Source: Nemertoderma westbladi (Eukaryota > Xenacoelomorpha > Nemertodermatida > Nemertodermatidae). Taken from it: a DNA stretch of 64,000 bases. Under the pieces are notes generated by a model. It worked only from the letters and a program-made list of their open reading frames with translations. It ran no database searches and was not told where the DNA came from. The translations under genes and the position numbers were made by a program. This document shows positions 46,401 through 55,809 of this stretch, one piece after another (position 1 is the first letter of the stretch; the number at the start of each line of letters is the position of its first letter). The stretch lies in the NCBI GenBank assembly GCA_032718475.1, contig JAUCBJ010008661.1, positions 1-64,000 on the forward strand, given 5' to 3'.

Positions 46401-46850
46401 CCTCTGCGCGGTGGTGTCTCCCCGTCGCAGGCAATCACTCCTCACCGACGTCGTCCTCCTGGACATCTTGCCTCTCCTCGTCCTCGTCTGGCGCCGCACT
46501 GTCGGCCCCACCGTCGCCGTTCCGGTGGGCCGTTCGCCGCCCTCGGCCAGTGCTTGGCCGGCGACTCCGGTGCCTCCGTCCGCCGCTCCCGATCTCGTGT
46601 CGACTCGTCGTCTTTCCGTCCTCGCGTACCCGGCCGCCGTCCTCCACTCGTCGGCTGTCCGGTTCCTCCCTCGTCTTTTGGCGAGTCCGGTGTGGCGGGC
46701 CTGGTACCGCCTCAGTGCACGGCCTCTCGAATCGTCTGCGTCCCTGTCGCTCGGGAGTCCACGGCGGCATGCTCCCTCTTCCGATCAAACTCTGGGGCGT
46801 CTGCTCGTTTTCGCTCATCGTTGGTGTCACTGTTGGTCGCAATGTTAATC
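43460..46850 (-). pseudogene. decayed gag-like region, BEL/Pao-type (tentative)
   Basis: Minus-strand frames with shifts: an Arg-rich start (to 46435), an (E/R)-rich coiled-coil stretch (45590-45850), an Asn-rich segment (45100-45300), then frames at 44571-43877 with no known motif. It ends LPPVEPLKFDG, followed across an RTE insertion by SKPEEYLQFRR. The LPxxEPxKFDG block followed by a YxxFRR block is like the start of BEL/Pao-type capsid domains. It is not the same family as the element at 55.8 kb. C-runs of 12-24 bases interrupt it (44801, 45340). Confidence 0.45.
43527..43732 (+). mobile_element. RTE-like LINE 3' end, copy 3 (206 bp)
   Basis: Begins TTGTACTTTGGCAGCC and ends GATCCTAG. 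It is flanked by the exact 10-bp target duplication TACTACCATC (43517-43526 and 43733-43742). Removing the insert restores the host gag-like frame. Only the last ~55 codons and the 3' UTR of the LINE are present. Confidence 0.92.
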
Positions 46851-47591
46851 GTAGTCACGGTTGTTCTTGTCCCACTTATCACGTGAGAGTTTTGACTAAC
46901 TCATGTATGATAGGTTTTGACTGTGACGGAATCCACTGGAGTTGACAGTGGTGGATTCCGACCGGGGTAGATTGTACGCGTCGTCGCGTTTGTAGGCTGC
47001 TGGGCAAGCGCTGGATGTATATTAGGCCGAAGGCCGTAGAAAAACACAGTATTACGTCAGTATACGTCAGTATTAATAATCACAGCAATTGATAATAGCA
47101 CAGTCTGAATATAATAATATTATGCAATACAAACCATAACGATGACGTTCAAAACTAATTCCGGTATCACAACCGTAAGCAAATCAACTAAACTAATAAT
47201 CAGAAATCACAATGGTTATACCATTGGCACATATTAGATTACTCCTACCCTACACTACTAGACTAATATCCAATAGATGAGCTCCTGCCCCCCTAATGTG
47301 CTTTCCTGCCCTATATTGGCTTAACCTGATAAATTGTCACCTCGCCACTCCCTGTTGGCATTGCCCCTTGGTGCTAGCCTTACTAGCACATTTGTCCCTC
47401 TGAGGTGGTTTGACCTCTCACCTCTCTTTCTGGCTTACAGCGTGTATCGCCCCCCCCCCCCCCCCCCCCCCAGTTGATTATGAGGTGAGATTATTATTGG
47501 TAATCTCACATCGCCAACTATATTGGTAAAATGCCACTATTCCCATTTTCGGTGGGTAGTGCATGGAATTGAATCCGTTTACAGTCCTTGT
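46851..47591. other. non-coding DNA with a long C run
   Basis: No gene recognised. A run of about 23 C lies at 47449-47471. On the minus strand this is upstream of the gag-like region and might include its LTR, but no second LTR copy was found. Confidence 0.35.
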
Positions 47592-47912
47592 GGATACAGC
47601 ACCTGAATTGTCCTGGTGTCCAAGTGGATACCGCGCTTGAATTGTCCCGGTGTCCGAATGGATACAGCGTCTGAATTGTCCCAGTGTCCGAGTGGATACA
47701 GCACCTGAATTGTCCCGGTGCCCGAGTGGATACAGCGCCTGAATTGTCCCAGTGTCCGAGTGGATACAGTGCCTGCATTGTCCAGGTGTCTGAGTGGATA
47801 CAGCGCCTGAATTGTCCCGGTGTCCGAGTGGATACAGCGCCTGAATTGTACCGGTGTCCGAGTGGATACAGCACTTGAATTGTCCCGGTGTCCGAGTGGA
47901 TACAGCACCTGA
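47592..47912 (+). repeat. 34-bp satellite, locus 2 (about 9.5 units)
   Basis: Same unit as 26764-28266 but more diverged between units. Unit starts at 47602 and 47908 are exactly 9 x 34 bp apart. Confidence 0.95.
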
Positions 47913-48018
47913 CTACTCTTTCGCAATAGTAGGCTCCACATCCACACCCCCCCCCCCCCCCCCCACCACCTACCCACACCCCCCCCATTTTCACCGCAAC
48001 TGTAACATCACGACTGTA

Positions 48019-48219
48019 ATGTTTAATGTTCCAGAACGTTACCTAATCGCGTGGTACCGGTTTCGTCTGGAGAACCAAAACTTTCCAGTTGATGAGATGG
48101 GCGAGAGTAAAATTGAATGTTTGGATGTGGAGCAGTTCAGACGGAATAACACATCGTCACTGTGTGCCCAAAAACGGCGGAATCTAGATTGTTTGTTAAA
48201 GGTAACTGGAATTATCTGA
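48019..48219 (+). CDS. hypothetical exon-like ORF
   Basis: ATG at 48019; 61 codons of non-repetitive text (NVPERYLIAWYRFRLENQ, DVEQFRRNNTSSLCAQ, KRRNLDCLLK) followed by a donor-like AAAG|GTAACT near 48199 and a stop at 48217-48219. No family recognised. It could be an exon of a gene or a transposon remnant. Confidence 0.22.
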   Translation: MFNVPERYLIAWYRFRLENQNFPVDEMGESKIECLDVEQFRRNNTSSLCAQKRRNLDCLLKVTGII

Positions 48220-48378
48220 CCACCCTATTTGACATGGACGACCAAGTAAATGTCGCAAGAATCATTTACCAAATGGGGAATGATTATTGAATTTTAGGCT
48301 TCGTTATCTGTCTATTGCAATTTTTGAGGGCCACTCTTGGGTCACTAATCATTTATTGATTAATCATTTCTATATCCT

Positions 48379-48586
48379 TTGGCAGCCTCATGGAGTGAAT
48401 AAGCATGGTGGACAGCCCATGACTTTCTTGAGACGCATTTTAAAGGACACTGGCCTTGAAGATGCGGATGATCTAGCAAATGTCATGGGTGATGGGGAGT
48501 TGTGACGGAGCAATTTTGTCGACAAGCCGGCACAGCATTCTTAAAAATGCAGCTGCAATGCAGCATGCCGATCCTAGTAGTATTAG
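48379..48586 (+). mobile_element. RTE-like LINE 3' end, copy 4 (208 bp)
   Basis: Begins TTGGCAGCCTCATGG and ends GATCCTAGTAGTATTAG. It is flanked by TCTATATCCT (48369-48378 and 48587-48596), a 10-bp target duplication. One TGA (GAGTTGTGACGG) breaks the short coding remnant. Confidence 0.92.
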
Positions 48587-48596
48587 TCTATATCCT

Positions 48597-49239
48597 CGTT
48601 TCTTAACTAATTGTGCTATTTTAATTAAGTAATCAAAACTATGTACGTATTTATCAGTCTGACACGGCCTATATACGAATGTATAATTATTTTTTTATTC
48701 CAAAATTGTAGCATTACTCAATTAAATAAACTAATTACCAGTTGAGAAAATAAGTCAATTAAGGTAAATGTTCAGGGTCTTACCTGGCAGAAACAATAAA
48801 TACTGATGTTAGTGAACGTTTTCGCCCTTACCGGGCTACTTCAGACTATATTATGGTAAAAGTTAAATTATTGTAATAATAATTGCATCACGCCACCAAT
48901 TCAAAAATCCCTCTCTATTATATTACGTGGGTTCTATGTGATTAGGTCCTAATAACATGTTATTAAGGAGAGATACGCACAAAACACAGGTTAGTAAAAT
49001 ACACATAGTTTATTTAAACCGTTTGGCCTACCTCGTTGGGTAATTTGGCCTACCGTTTTATATCACAACTTAACATTACTCAACGCCGTTAGTATTAACA
49101 GCGAGTTGTCACGGCTTTACAACGTTAGGGGACATCACAGCATTGTATTGGCCTGTACAATTAGTATTGTAGTGGGTGTTGTAATGTCCCATGTTTATGT
49201 AGTAACCAATGACGGCGAGCTGTAAAGTTACGGTGTCAA
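48597..49239. other. non-coding DNA
   Basis: No gene recognised apart from the hammerhead-like motif at 48818-48844. Confidence 0.45.
48818..48844 (-). ncRNA. degenerate hammerhead-like motif
   Basis: Minus strand CTGAAGT, then a strong hairpin (GCCC, loop GGTAA, GGGC), then GAAAACGTT. It has the same layout as the motif at 28379-28408, including ACGTT after the GAAA box. CTGAAGT differs from the catalytic CTGATGA, so it is probably an inactive Penelope-like remnant. Confidence 0.35.
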
Positions 49240-50165
49240 TGGGTACCAGGTAAACAATAGGTGGAAATTTGCCTGACAGCCAGATAGGCTTACTGCAATA
49301 CCTACCTGTTCGCGCTTTTAGACCTTTAGCAGTTTAACCCGCTAATTTTAGGTGTCTTCTAGTTTATAAATCGACTTTAGCCTATAACAAGTATTCGTTG
49401 CATATAAGATATAAAGTTACATTAGCCGAAGCCAGCCTATGCGCGACCATTCACCCACAGTTAAGGGAGACTGGATTCGGAGGCTCTGACCTTATTGCGG
49501 TGTAGACTTACTGTACTATTCGATTGATCGTTAATATATAATCTCTGACAAATATTATTTACTTTCGGGAAATATTAACTGTTCCTTTAGGACGTGGCGC
49601 TCTAAGTATGTAAACAGAGTTATGACTTACACTAAACACAACGGGATGGCTAATGATTTTCGTATAAAGCGTATTCTTTAGGAAATGCTTTGTTATCTGT
49701 CACACTCATGCACACTACCGCACACTGCTGCACACTGATCTGCCGACCTTCACTAAATTTGATCATATATAAGGAGAATAGCAACTGACACATGTAGGGA
49801 TTATGAAATAGCATTCAATTCACTCCAAAACCACTATAATGTAAGTCGCAGTTGCTACAGGTAACTGGTCCCTCTTACCTTCAGTATATCAAGAAGATTG
49901 GGGTTTTATGATTATTTATCGATATTCTCCAAATATAACAACATATCCATCAACTTATCACAATTAATAACCGACAGTAAATAGCAGTAAAATAATGCGG
50001 TGAAAGGTATGTATAGTATGATATGGGCTGCGCCGTGTGTGCTGAGCCGTGATAACAGTTATACGTTCCTATAATCAAAGCCGTCGAATGTTTGGCTAAA
50101 GTCTGAAACTAAGAATAATTCCAAAGCCGATGTTCTGGGCTCAGGAAAAGGTAAACAAAGACCGT
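49240..50165 (+). repeat. left arm of ~0.9-kb inverted repeat
   Basis: Reverse complement of about 52785-53710 at roughly 75-85% by eye. Matched blocks include CTGCCGACC (49741/53187), TTTAGGACGTGGCGCTCTA (49586 region/53310 region), GACCTTTAGCAGTTTAAC (49320 region/53595 region) and GATAACAGTTATA (50051/52865). Confidence 0.85.
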
Positions 50166-52784
50166 CATGCATTGCGCGATTTCCCGTAGGCTTCTGTGCA
50201 AATAAAATAAAAATCGCTCTGATTGGTCGAGTGAGCTGAACAAAGAGAGTTAAGAAAGCTCCACATCGACATCAAAATCAGCTGATAGCCCTATTGAAAA
50301 ATCAGAGTAGACTAACTAAGCCCATGCCATTTACAGTGTAAATATTTGTTAAATTTGTTAAGTCCGAAGTACTTTTGTAATCTACAATGTTTTAAAAATC
50401 GCGTAGTAGATATTCCAAGTATTTATCAGTACTTAACAAATATACAAAAATATATCCAATCCTTATTATATTTGAAAAAATTTAGCAAATTTGACAAATT
50501 TTTAAGAGGAAATAATAACAAATTTGTGAAGTCATTTAAAGGAATTACAGAGGGGGAGAATTTCATACCTACATAATTTCCCGCTTTTTTTCAATTAAAA
50601 TTGTCCAATAGAAGTGAAGTATGTTGTAGGCCTACAAAGGATAGCAATGTTTTGGCGGGCATTCCAATCATACTAGGCTTTGAAGATTTGTTGTATTGTA
50701 CTGGTGGTACCAACTACAGGTTACTTTCTGTCAAAGACTACTATAATGAGGACTGCTGGCACATCAGATCTTCAGGTACCGCTAGCAGGGGGGGGGGGGG
50801 GCATTCTGTATGTAATGCTGCAATTACACTGATACATGCCAGCATGCAGTATACTGAATTACCAATGCAGTCTCTATGGCAGTATGGTACTAATTTTTAT
50901 AGGCTGAGGCTGCTATTTCTTTGTTTTATAGTACTGTAGTAATTTAAAACTGTAATACAGTAGGCCTAATAAGGAATAAGGTGATAAATTTAAAAGGTGA
51001 ATAAGAAGTAGTCTAGTCTAGTCTAGTCTAGTCTAGCGATACTTACAGACTTAGAAGTGCTGTGTTGTTGGTTGCACTGGCAAGGCAACAACTCTGGAAA
51101 CACAGTGCGGACTGTTAAACCGCCACGCCACTCTGCCACTTGTCGGTCGCCCAAACGCGATCCGTGGATTGCTGCATCGCCCTGTAGGACTGTAGGAAGG
51201 AGACTGACGGCTCTGCGTATATCTCAGTATCGCACACCGCATATTCAGTAGGCCTATCTCAGTATATCGCAATCGCACTCTGCACCGCATATTAAAGTCG
51301 CGGGAAGTACTTACGACCATCGGTCATCGGTTCCGCCATTCCACTTCCATGGGGTCCCGACGCCTTGTGTTCCTGCACCTCCTTCGGCGTTACGAGTAAG
51401 TTGCTTATTCCGATTGAAAACCGGCAAATTTCTTACCTCAATGCAGCAATGAGAAGGACCTTATCGGTTAGTTATGGTAAAAACTCGTTGCCGCTTGCCG
51501 GTATCGATTTGTGGATTGTGGGTGGCTGATATTTCCGGAGTTGGTAAAAATGGATTCATGGACGTTTTTATAAAGCGGAAAAACCACTGAATGCTGGAAT
51601 GTGGTTCTTTTTATATTTGAAAACGAGATATATTTTGGAGGGATTGATCTAAGTCCAGAAGTCAGAGAGAACCTGAGAACTCTTGTGCACTGATATCTAC
51701 AGATCTACGTTTCAGCACAGAGTTCTAGCGACGAGAAACTCTCTCTGCATTACTGTCTCGGTTGTTATAACCAACTTTTCCGATGGCCACGACTGACAGA
51801 AGTCGTTGCTGCGTTTCGCCGTTACGCCGTTCTCCGGATTCAACCTCTAAATAATGGTAATTTAAAGAAGGCCCACCTCACCAACTCGTTCGGAGAGTGG
51901 TTGAATCCGGTTTCTGAAAATATGAGAGCCAGTTGGAGTTCTTGTCCCGTCATCTGGAACTTCATTGAGGCTCTAAAACGTACTCCAAGTCTGACTACCT
52001 GGTGGCGATACAGGGATTCCCGAAGATGCCGTATACGATCTTGAAACTTAGCGATTTTACCATCAGAACAAAAATTCGATCTCTAAAACAGGCAGTAAAT
52101 AGTCGAATCTTAAAATAATGGTGTATAAACAAAACATTATCTTAGTTAACTACTGGTGTGTGAACGTACATTTATTTTATTCATATGTTTTAATGCGTCA
52201 TTAAATAAACTTCAATCTGCCTTCAAGAAAGTACCTACACCTATGGTAGATACTGTTTAATTTGTTTTTGTTATACACTAATTTTTTATGGTTAATTATA
52301 CTTGTTAACTGTACAGCAATTTTATTATACGCCATTGTAGTATGTACAGCATTACATGCAAAGTGCACTATGGCAGTATTATGAGTTAACGACCCTTGCC
52401 GGCCTCAATTATAGCACTTGTAAAAGCTTTTGTGGGATAACTGATTCGTTTGCCTTGCTGGCCAGTTCCCCCCCCGGTCGCTAGAATACTCTAAAAGGGA
52501 TCTATAGCTAAAATAGTGCAAGCTACCAGCTTATTGGCTGATGTGCTGTACGAAGGTATCTGGGTTCTGTTCGATCGGCCAACCAGCTTAGGGAGGTTGC
52601 CTCAGCCCTGCTGTCCGAATCGGCCAATAGAATTTGAGTGGGCGTTGATTTTGACCTATCCCAGAGCTACTGAACTGAATTTCCTATCTGTATGCTCATC
52701 CTCTGTGTTGGACGGGAGCTTCGGGGAATAAGGGTAGTTGGTATCCTCGTATAGTCAGGTAGTCATATGATTCTTTATATGATT
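50166..52784. other. spacer between the large inverted repeats
   Basis: No transposase or gene recognised. It contains a G run (50790), a (CTAGT)n microsatellite (51010-51036) and a GC-richer stretch (51340-52040) with some splice-site-like sites but no long frame. Confidence 0.4.
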
Positions 52785-53710
52785 CTGTTGTTGTGTTCCC
52801 ATTTTTCGCCAGACCACCGGCTTTGGGAAGAACTCTAGTAAAACTGCTTAAATTATCGAAAGTATAACTGTTATCTAACTGGTCTAATTAACTCACTATT
52901 AATCATATAATTCTCCCGAACTTTACTTATTAATTATATTGTTTGTACTGCTATTTACCGTCAGTTATTAATTGTATCGATTTGTTGAGGAAATATTGCT
53001 CTTTGGAGAATACTGATAAATCACCCAAAATTCCCAATTTTCTTGATACACTACAGGTTAGAGAGACAGGCTATACATAACAATTGCGATTTATATCAAT
53101 GTGGTGTGTATTGAATCTAATGTTATTTAGCAGACCCTACATGAGTCAATTGCTGCTCTCTTTATGTGTGATCAAATTTACTGACGGTCGGCAGAATAGT
53201 GTGCATGGTTGTGATTGGTAACAAAGCATTTCCTAAAGAATGCGCCTTATACTTTAATCATAAGCAGTATCGTTGCGTTTAGTATAAGTCCTAGCTCTGT
53301 TTAAATAGATAGAGCGCCACGTCCTAAAGGAACTGTTAATATTTCCCGAAAGCTAATAATATCTGTCAGAAATTACATATTAGTGATCAATCGAATAATA
53401 CAGTAGGTTTACACTGCAATCTTACACTGCAATAATAATAATTTAAGCATCCGAATTCAGCCTCCCGGGTGTATCCATCGGGTGAATGATCGCGCATGGG
53501 CTGGCTTCGGTTAATGTTTTGTTTATTAGCATAAAATATTGTCGTATGCTAAAGGTGTTTTAATTAACTAAAAGACATATAAATTTTGGCAGGTTAAACT
53601 GCTAAAGGTCTTCAAAAGCGCGAACAATAACAGTTATCGATCTTATTGCAGTAGGCAATAAGGTTGCAAAATACCGTAGTGACCGGTAAACCTGAACCGG
53701 TACTTCTGTA
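52785..53710 (-). repeat. right arm of ~0.9-kb inverted repeat
   Basis: Partner of 49240-50165 in opposite orientation. Homology stops on the inner side near 52785. Confidence 0.85.
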
Positions 53711-53907
53711 GGTCTGTAGGCCCAACTGTCCTAACCGGTACTGCTGTATAAGTACATTAGTATTATTCGAATTTGATTAGTGCATACCGGTAGGCTGTTT
53801 AAGAGATTAGGGACTGTACACCCCTTGTTTCTTTTGGAGCTTACTTATTTCTGTCGGTTTTATTTCCTAGTAAGTTAATATTGAGCTGAAGACGTGTAAG
53901 TCTGCTC

Positions 53908-54500
53908 AGATTGTTCAGATAATTGTAGGCTGAACTGCTGTCTGACTGTTGTTGGGTTTGGAGAGATTACGGCGTGTGTAGAGTTTGTCTGATAAAGTGC
54001 CGTTAGTAAGTTGGGGCAGCCATATGCTGTAAGGTCAATCCCCTCTTAAAGAATAAGTCGTACTACCGTGTTAGAACGCATACTAACTAACTATTTCAGA
54101 ATCTGCATATACTGTAGTTTATTTAGGCTTGATCGTAGTCTGCCAGCGTTTTAGCCTGTGTTTGTTTGTGTGGTCTGTTCAGGTACCGTAATAGTTATTA
54201 CTCAGATATTTTGTAGGCTGGATTGTTGTCTGGCTATTATTAGGTCTGAAGAGATTGCTGTGTGTGTGGAGTTTGTCTGATAAAGTGCCGTTAGTAAGTT
54301 GGGGCAGCCATATGCTGTAAGGTCAATCCCCTCTTAAAGAATAAGTCGTACTACCGTGTTAGAACGCATACTAACTAACCATTTCAGAATCTACACGTAC
54401 GGTAGTTTATTTAGGCTTGGTGGTAGTCTGCCAGCGTTTGGTTTGTATTTTGTTTGAGTATTCTGTACGGGTAGCGTAATATTTATTATTCAGAGTTTAT
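53908..54500 (+). repeat. 288-bp tandem duplication
   Basis: GATAAAGTGCCGTTAGTAAG recurs at 53991 and 54279. The ~110 bases after it are identical; the flanks of each copy (TAGGCTG..., CCAGCGTTT...) are more diverged. No coding content. Confidence 0.9.
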
Positions 54501-55424
54501 GCGATTATTCGCAACATTCATGTCCCCAAGTTTATCCCTACAGTAATTGTGCTTGTTATACATACCGTTATAGTTAAATTAACCCCGGTACTACACGGGC
54601 TGCTTGGCGTAGGACAAGACTGGTGACTTTGTGCTCTGGTCACTCCAGCAGATGCCGTGGTTCTTTTAACTGTTCAAGTATATTTAACTACTGATTATTT
54701 GTTATACCGGTACTTGTACCTAATTTAGGGTTTAGTGTACAGTGCTTTCCGAAGTAATTAGTGTGTAGGCAGTATATTTGTGTTGTAAAGTGGTTGATAG
54801 GCACATTCGTTAGCTCTATTAACTTCTGGGTAGGAACACTCCGTGATACATAACGTAGTACCTATAGCGATACGGTTATAGGTCGTCAGGCGGTGGTATT
54901 TTCCTATCTGGACAGTGCAATATATTTACTACTACTTATTATTTCAAATACCGTAGTACCCTGTCCATTGTAATAACCAGAATTCTAACCCTTTGTTAGG
55001 CTGGTTTGTAGACTTCCTGTAAAATTACCCTAAAAATTTCGTACGTAATATTTTTGTTGTGTTTTAATTAGAGAATTAATCTCACCCGTATCGTAAGTAA
55101 TTTGTAGTATTAAGTAACTTAGGTAAATTAGAATTATCTGTTTTAGTGTCTCAATAAGTAACACTTCACTGAGAGCGCACAGCTTCTGTGTAGTGACTCT
55201 CCCAGAAATAATAACATTTATTTCAAATATTGACAAAACCCTTTTAAACGGGTATATATCTATTATAAATCAACTCAAACGATTTATAAATAGTAGGCCT
55301 GCCATACAACAACTAGGTCTCAATATCAGTTGGACTACTGCTTAAATAACGGTAATAAAGTAAGTTAAAGTAACCAAGTAACCCTAAAATATTCAGAAAT
55401 TCAATTATTCTAAAAATAATTGAC
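54501..55424. other. AT-rich DNA upstream of the BEL/Pao ORF
   Basis: No gene recognised. It may contain the 5' LTR of the downstream element, but no match to the 3' LTR start at the right edge was seen by eye. Confidence 0.4.
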
Positions 55425-55670
55425 ATACCGGTACTTACCATAGGCTTATTATATTTATTTCTATAAATTTGAGCTGAGATCATACCGGTATTCTGTAATT
55501 AATTCTAGTTCATAATTATACTTATATATACTATAAGTGTAAGCTGTATACCGGTATTCACGATAGGCCTATTATATATTTATATATATTTGTGCTAAAA
55601 TTATCTACCGGTACTCTGTGACAAATCTAGTCTGTAATAATACTTGTATATATATTATAAGCATACCGGT
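55425..55670 (+). repeat. ~120-bp tandem repeat, two copies
   Basis: ATACCGGTA followed by ATAGGC, TATTATAT and an AT-rich tail recurs at 55425, 55548 and 55663 (third copy only begun). It lies about 140 bp upstream of the BEL/Pao ATG, so probably in its 5' leader. Confidence 0.75.
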
Positions 55671-55809
55671 ATTCTAATATATTGTATATATATCACGTTA
55701 CATCGAGTAACGGTATCGGTAATAAATCGCTAGGCTTGCGGTCATACTGAATTACCAGACCTGCTTTAACTGAAACTATAGTAGTAGACATCCAACTGTA
55801 TAGCTAAAC

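Noticed and set aside
46326-46886. 186-codon plus-strand ORF
   Set aside because: GC-rich low-complexity text opposite the Arg-rich minus-strand gag-like frames; a shadow.
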